From contig CANNDD010000004.1 in NCBI GenBank assembly GCA_947503285.1, positions 484,615-548,614 of the forward strand: DNA of 64,000 bases, written 5' to 3'. The notes under the pieces are model-generated. The model saw only the letters and a list, made by a program, of their open reading frames with translations, was not told the origin of the DNA and did no database searches. Position numbers and translations under genes: made by a program. Position 1 is the first letter of the stretch, and each line of letters begins with the position of its first letter. Below, one piece after another: positions 59,370-64,000 of this stretch. The stretch is from an uncultured Croceitalea sp. (lineage in GTDB: Bacteria; Bacteroidota; Bacteroidia; Flavobacteriales; Flavobacteriaceae).

Positions 59370-60740
59370 ATGTCATACTCTGATAACATCATCGCCCTTG
59401 CAACACCCTCGGGTATCGGGGCAATAGCCGTTATTCGCATTTCTGGCCCCGAAGCAATAAGCATCGTTGCATCAAAATTTAAACACCTTGGTAAAAAGAA
59501 TTTACAGGATCAAAAAAGTCATACCATACACCTAGGTCATATTGTGGACGGCACCAAAGTTTTGGATAAGGTATTGATCTCTATTTTTAAATCCCCAAGT
59601 TCTTATACCGGTGAGAATGTGGTTGAAATTTCATGTCACGGTTCCCCTTACATTCAACAACAGATCATTCAACTCTTTTTAAGAAACGGATGTAGAATGG
59701 CCGCTGCAGGTGAATTTACACTTCGGGCATTCTTGAACGGAAAAATGGACTTGAGTCAGGCTGAAGCTGTTGCAGACTTGATTGCCAGCGATAGTGAGGC
59801 TGCACATCGTATCGCCATGCAACAAATGCGTGGTGGGTTCAGCAATGAAATCAAAGAGCTACGTCAAGAACTGCTGAATTTTGCTTCTTTAATAGAACTG
59901 GAGTTGGATTTTTCACAGGAAGATGTTGAATTTGCCGATAGGACCCAATTCAATACCCTACTGGATAAGATCACCCAAGTTTTAAAAAACTTAATCGATT
60001 CTTTTGCTTTGGGCAATGTTATTAAAAATGGAATACCGGTCGCAATCGTAGGAAAACCAAATGTCGGAAAATCAACCCTCTTGAACGCCCTACTGAACGA
60101 AGAGCGCGCCATTGTTAGTGAGATTGCAGGAACCACAAGGGATACGGTAGAAGATCAAATCTCGATTGATGGAATCAATTTTCGATTCATCGATACGGCC
60201 GGAATACGAAAAACGACGGACAAAGTAGAAAAAATAGGAATAGCACGTGCTTACGAAAAAATTCAAGAAGCCCAACTGGTACTGTATTTGATTGACGTTC
60301 ATGAAGAAATACAACAAGCAGTACAAGACTTAAAAGAACGTTACCCTAAAAAGGAACTTCTAGTAGTTGCCAATAAAGTTGATATGCTTTCAGAAATTGA
60401 GATTGCTTCTTTAAAAAATCAATATTCAAACGTCCTTTTTATTTCCGCGAAAAAGAATGAGGGCGTTGAAACCTTGAAAAATAGGTTACTTCAGCTATCC
60501 AATACAGGAGCTTTAGGTAAAAATGATACTATAGTGACCAACAATCGGCATTATGATGCCCTTTTAAAGGCATTGGAGGCCATTCAAAAGGTTAAGGTCG
60601 CTATGGATGAAGAACTTGCAAGTGATTTAATGGCCATTGATATTCGTGAGGCCCTATTCCATCTCGGTGAAATTACGGGGGCGGTCTCTACCGACGATTT
60701 ACTGGGTAATATTTTCTCAAATTTTTGCATCGGGAAATAA
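59370..60740 (+). CDS. mnmE: tRNA modification GTPase MnmE
   Basis: GTPase of 456 residues that with MnmG installs carboxymethylaminomethyl groups on U34 of certain tRNAs. The N-terminal THF-binding domain begins IIALATPSGIGAIAVIRISG. The G domain holds GKPNVGKSTLLNAL (G1), TTRDT (G2), DTAG (G3) and NKVD (G4). The C-terminal FCIGK motif is intact. Helical domain lies between. The start may be leaderless. Confidence 0.95.
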   Translation: MSYSDNIIALATPSGIGAIAVIRISGPEAISIVASKFKHLGKKNLQDQKSHTIHLGHIVDGTKVLDKVLISIFKSPSSYTGENVVEISCHGSPYIQQQIIQLFLRNGCRMAAAGEFTLRAFLNGKMDLSQAEAVADLIASDSEAAHRIAMQQMRGGFSNEIKELRQELLNFASLIELELDFSQEDVEFADRTQFNTLLDKITQVLKNLIDSFALGNVIKNGIPVAIVGKPNVGKSTLLNALLNEERAIVSEIAGTTRDTVEDQISIDGINFRFIDTAGIRKTTDKVEKIGIARAYEKIQEAQLVLYLIDVHEEIQQAVQDLKERYPKKELLVVANKVDMLSEIEIASLKNQYSNVLFISAKKNEGVETLKNRLLQLSNTGALGKNDTIVTNNRHYDALLKALEAIQKVKVAMDEELASDLMAIDIREALFHLGEITGAVSTDDLLGNIFSNFCIGK

Positions 60741-60838
60741 AAACATAAAACACGATACTATATTCAAGAATACCTAGTTACGCTAGTAATGATGGGTTTA
60801 GAGTACTTGTAGATAAGTTTAAAAAAATACAAAATCGT

Positions 60839-62167
60839 ATGAGACTACTTATTTTATTTTTATGCTTGGTATCCTTTTTAATGGGCTATGGGCAAGACAT
60901 TGATGTCGAAAACGATGTCATCGAAGAAGTAGTGCCGAAAATCTTAAAAGAGAAAAAGGACAAAAGCCTTACCATCAGTGCCTTTACAGGTAAAAAACTG
61001 CCTGAAAATATCGAGAAATATAACGTAATTACCGTTAAGGACTATGAGCGCTCCAGCAGTATTGACCTTAACTTGTTATTCCATGATGGTTTAGAAGAAT
61101 TAACCATCATTGGTTTTGGGGTCTTAGGGGAAGCCGAATCAATCCCCGCAGGTATAAAAAGCGCAAAGAGCCTAAAAAAGTTAACCTTTGTAGGTCAAAA
61201 ACTAAAATACCACCCAGCTGAAATAGGATATTTGAGCCAACTTGAAACTTTGGATATCTATGGAAATCAATGGCTCAAAAAACTCCCAAAGGAGATAGGA
61301 AAATTAAAAAAATTGAAATATTTGAGAGTGGATTCTTTTAGTCTAGAGCATATTCCAGACGAAATCGGGGAGTTACCAAATCTAGAATATCTTATACTTG
61401 ACCCAGAATCGCAGTCAAATAATCTGTCATCACTTCCTGAAAGTATTGGAAACCTAAAAGCGTTAAAAGAACTGGACGTTCACTCTTATCAATTGAGTAC
61501 CGTTCCTGAGGGAATCAGTAGGCTAACCGTTTTAAAAAAAATGAATTTGGAAGGTAATTTTATAAAACTGCCTACCGATTTTTCCAACTTAAAAAATCTA
61601 GAAGACCTCCGTATTTATAGCAACGAATTGATTGATATCCCCAAGGGATTGGAAAATTTGAGAAATTTAAAAAAATTACGTCTTGTTTGTGGAAGTATCC
61701 AAGGCAACACACTCAATATCGGTAAATTACCGAATTTACAATCAATGAGTATTGATATTAGAAAAGATGAGGTATTAAAGTTCAATGATGGGATATCAAA
61801 ATCCCTTACAGATTTAAACATCAGTGGAAACAGGCTTTTAAATATCGAGGGATTAAAGAATTTTGAAAATTTAACGACCCTTGGTATTACGTATGCCGCT
61901 TTGCAACAAGTTCCCCAAGAGGTATTTGGCCTTAAAGAACTAATCCGTTTTAAGATGTCAAAAACAAAACTGACCTCTATTCCAAAAGGATTGAGCCAAA
62001 ATACGAACCTAAAATATATCGTATTCACGGATAATAAAATTTTAGGAAAGATACCTAAAGAGCTTTTAAAGCTACCAAACCTAAAATCAGTTTCACTCGC
62101 ACGTAATGGGGAAATCACAAACGTTGCCGAAATACGGAAAAGAGCTTCATTTGAGATTTATTATTAA
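60839..62167 (+). CDS. exported leucine-rich repeat protein
   Basis: Protein of 442 residues with signal peptide LLILFLCLVSFLMGYGQ. A short acidic N-terminal region is followed from about 75 by bacterial leucine-rich repeats of about 23 residues: LETLDIYGNQWLKKLPKEIG, LEYLILDPESQSNNLSSLPE, LTDLNISGNRLLNIEGL and so on. Such repeats bind proteins. There is no T9SS tail or lipobox, so it is probably periplasmic or surface-bound by another route. A 98-bp gap separates it from mnmE. Confidence 0.85.
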   Translation: MRLLILFLCLVSFLMGYGQDIDVENDVIEEVVPKILKEKKDKSLTISAFTGKKLPENIEKYNVITVKDYERSSSIDLNLLFHDGLEELTIIGFGVLGEAESIPAGIKSAKSLKKLTFVGQKLKYHPAEIGYLSQLETLDIYGNQWLKKLPKEIGKLKKLKYLRVDSFSLEHIPDEIGELPNLEYLILDPESQSNNLSSLPESIGNLKALKELDVHSYQLSTVPEGISRLTVLKKMNLEGNFIKLPTDFSNLKNLEDLRIYSNELIDIPKGLENLRNLKKLRLVCGSIQGNTLNIGKLPNLQSMSIDIRKDEVLKFNDGISKSLTDLNISGNRLLNIEGLKNFENLTTLGITYAALQQVPQEVFGLKELIRFKMSKTKLTSIPKGLSQNTNLKYIVFTDNKILGKIPKELLKLPNLKSVSLARNGEITNVAEIRKRASFEIYY

Positions 62168-62695
62168 GTGACCTTTAACTTTTATCTACCTTGTCTTAAT
62201 CTGGAAAAACTTAGTCTTTGAGCACAAGAAATTACTATTCGGATGACAGACATGGCAAATCTTCTATCAATTTTAGCAAAACCCTAAATAATCCAACATT
62301 AAATTTTGCATACATAAGCTTTTGGATAAGAAGGTGCTTATCTTATGGTTTAAAAGTGCTAAAAAATCCTAAAAGGACCTTAGTATGTTTATAAGAACGT
62401 CTTTTACATAGGCAAATAATATTTCAAGCCTACTTTGAGCAGTTATTGGTGAAAAACCAGATTGTTTCCTTCAGACAGGATTGTTTTTTTATTCCTATTT
62501 TGGTAATTATACAGGCATCACTTTAGAAAATTGTCACAAACCTTATGATTTAGGCCTTGCGGATTATTTAAAGTTACATATACCCATAACATTGACCAAT
62601 TGGATTTTATTTAAGAACTAAATATTTACTCCACAACAATAAAAAAGCTAAGTGGTTATTTACGCAGATTAGTTTTGTTTTTACAACGTTAAGCG
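62168..62695. other. intergenic region between convergent genes
   Basis: About 530 bp with no supported gene. A small hairpin GATAAG/CTTATC (62325-62342) is present but has no strong T-run. Nothing else was recognised; since the genes on both sides converge, no promoter for them is expected here. Confidence 0.5.
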
Positions 62696-64000
62696 CTATT
62701 TCTTAACCACTAACTTGGCTTGGGACATCACCGCTTGAGTATCAGAATAAACTTGAAGGATATAAATTCCCGCTTCAACATCGGTCATGTTCATTTCAAA
62801 TTGCACCTCCTTCTTAAATTGCTGGTTAAATTCTACTGATTTTACCAGACGACCAGAAATATCGAACAGTTGAATCCCTTCTATTTGAAAACCAGAACCC
62901 TCAGATATATCTACTATCAACGTATGGGATACTGGATTGGGATAGACGCTTATTTTAGGGACTTCGATAAAATCGAATCGATTCGCTGTAAAACTTGACG
63001 TTCCAGAAGTGGTAAAAGGAACCCTCCACGTATTTTTCACTGGAAGGAAAAGACCATTTATCCCGCCATTTACAACTATCAACTCGCCATTGATGACCTT
63101 TGCAGACGGTGCTAAAAGTCCATGAGGGAGCCTACAAAGTTCAGTCCATATATTCGTCACAGGGTTGTATTCCGTAATGTTGTCATAGAAAAAATCACCA
63201 TTTACATTTGCCTCAACCCCACCTGCGATTACAATGTTACCATTGACGACAAAAGTTGAAGATTCAAAATGAGATCTATCTGAAGGTAGATCTGCAAGAC
63301 GTGTCCATATATTGGTGGTCGGATCATAAACATGCAAAAAACGTTGATCATCAACCTCGTCTTCATTATCATGTCCAAATTGTCCTCCAATGGCATATAT
63401 TAGTCCATCGACCACCGCCGAACTAAGATGGTTTCTAGGATTGGGAAGAGGGGCTCTTGACTGCCATCCAGCGTCTAAATTATTAATATCCAGTACAAAA
63501 TGTTCTCCGGTATCCGTAATCCGATCCGTAAGTAATCCCCCAAAATAGTGTATCATACCATTATGAAAAATCGCTGTTCCTGACCCCCTCGCAACAGGAA
63601 GGTTGGGACCGATTCTCCAACTATCATTGACCGTATTATAAATTTGTACCTGCGCAGTGGGTATGCCTGGGTGTGGTCCTGCAAAACCTCCTATCACCCA
63701 AACCTCTTCATTTACCACAGCAATACCCATGTGGGTAACAGCTGTAGGCATAGGAGTCCCTGTCGTCCAAGAATCCAATGAAGGGTCATAGATTTCTGTA
63801 GCATCTGAAATTCCAAGACCAGTAGTAAATCCTGCAAATGTATATAAATTGCCATTTATCGCCGCGCTTTGTGATTCCAATCTTTCGGTAATGGCATTCA
63901 TTCCTGTTTCCCATTGACAAGCATCCTGCGCTGTACCCGCATCACCAAGCACCCTTACATTGTCCACCCGGTATATCTCGTTGTTCCCACTGACCTGGCC
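62696..64000 (-). CDS. kelch-repeat protein with T9SS sorting domain, 5' end outside window
   Basis: Reading frame open to the right edge, so the N-terminus is missing; visible C-terminal 434 residues. It starts in what may be the end of a carbohydrate- or ligand-binding domain (NNEIYRVDNVRVLGD), then kelch beta-propeller repeats (YDPSLDSWTTGTPMP, GEHFVLDINNLDAGW, VYDPTTNIWTRLADLP, YNPVTNIWTELCRLP with GG pairs). The last about 80 residues (ISVYPNPVSHTLIVDIS ... GIYILQVYSD) are a type IX secretion C-terminal domain. Likely a secreted or surface protein. Confidence 0.85.
   Translation of the reverse strand, partial: GQVSGNNEIYRVDNVRVLGDAGTAQDACQWETGMNAITERLESQSAAINGNLYTFAGFTTGLGISDATEIYDPSLDSWTTGTPMPTAVTHMGIAVVNEEVWVIGGFAGPHPGIPTAQVQIYNTVNDSWRIGPNLPVARGSGTAIFHNGMIHYFGGLLTDRITDTGEHFVLDINNLDAGWQSRAPLPNPRNHLSSAVVDGLIYAIGGQFGHDNEDEVDDQRFLHVYDPTTNIWTRLADLPSDRSHFESSTFVVNGNIVIAGGVEANVNGDFFYDNITEYNPVTNIWTELCRLPHGLLAPSAKVINGELIVVNGGINGLFLPVKNTWRVPFTTSGTSSFTANRFDFIEVPKISVYPNPVSHTLIVDISEGSGFQIEGIQLFDISGRLVKSVEFNQQFKKEVQFEMNMTDVEAGIYILQVYSDTQAVMSQAKLVVKK

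Noticed and set aside
62325..62342. GATAAG/CTTATC hairpin between convergent genes
   Set aside because: Short stem with no T-run on either strand; not a convincing terminator or RNA gene.

Overview
The window (about 40% G+C by eye) comes from a marine-type member of the Bacteroidota, most likely family Flavobacteriaceae. The lineage call rests on gldF and gldG, two proteins with type IX secretion C-terminal tails, a ResB-CcsA fusion for cytochrome c assembly, bacillithiol synthesis (bshB1), families such as DUF4290, DUF2911, Lacal_2735 and START-like, and promoters with the Bacteroidota -33 TTTG / -7 TAnnTTTG elements in place of -35/-10 boxes. Genus cannot be fixed from the sequence alone.

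Layout. 1-4099: two tandem TPR sensor histidine kinases, the first cut by the left edge. 4096-7484 (minus): bshB1 with a trans-sulfuration PLP enzyme, then a MATE exporter. 7697-12216: an M14 peptidase lipoprotein facing the cytochrome c assembly fusion. 12482-15896: a run of DUF2520 protein, KdsC-like phosphatase, Maf nucleotide pyrophosphatase, lipoprotein and MscS-type channel. 16129-20479: secreted PIG-L deacetylase, an unlisted 39-residue membrane peptide, and a sodium:solute symporter. 20529-22605 (minus): DUF2911 protein and a T9SS-exported protein. 22765-26737: a tight light-related operon of SRPBCC protein, short-chain dehydrogenase-like protein, CPD photolyase and a divergent photolyase-like flavoprotein. 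26839-31358: M20 amidohydrolase, Lacal_2735, pirin, S41 peptidase and two small membrane proteins. 31927-35104: AraC regulator, DUF6624 lipoprotein, BLUF photoreceptor and membrane protein. 35076-42892: mainly housekeeping (murA, DUF4290, DUF493, NTPase, recQ, fmt, HU, YqgE, class IV aminotransferase). 42948-47946: START-like protein, one CAT tRNA, a LytS/LytTR two-component pair, a divergent lipoprotein, a second DUF6624 protein and a cupin-like protein. 47948-53987 (minus): acs, acetate-type symporter with its DUF4212 subunit, purC, phoH. 54113-60740: SAM hydrolase, small monooxygenase, gldF, gldG, dnaN, DUF4870, mnmE. 60839-64000: a leucine-rich-repeat protein and a kelch-type T9SS protein cut by the right edge.

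The most notable non-housekeeping signals are: (1) the 22765-26737 operon, where the dehydrogenase-like protein lacks the catalytic Tyr and the second photolyase-like protein lacks the usual Trp/Asp flavin-pocket segment, next to an intact photolyase; (2) three perfect ACTTCAAA repeats with exact 21-bp phasing between the LytTR regulator and a divergent lipoprotein gene, a good candidate operator; (3) a dispersed 150-160 bp palindromic element present twice in opposite orientation; (4) a BLUF photoreceptor whose essential Tyr lies upstream of every ATG/GTG/TTG codon, leaving ATT as the only start candidate; (5) a MurA with Asp in the fosfomycin-target Cys position; and (6) several genes whose -7 box touches the start codon, suggesting leaderless messages or wrong starts. 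No prophage, insertion sequence, CRISPR array or rRNA was seen.
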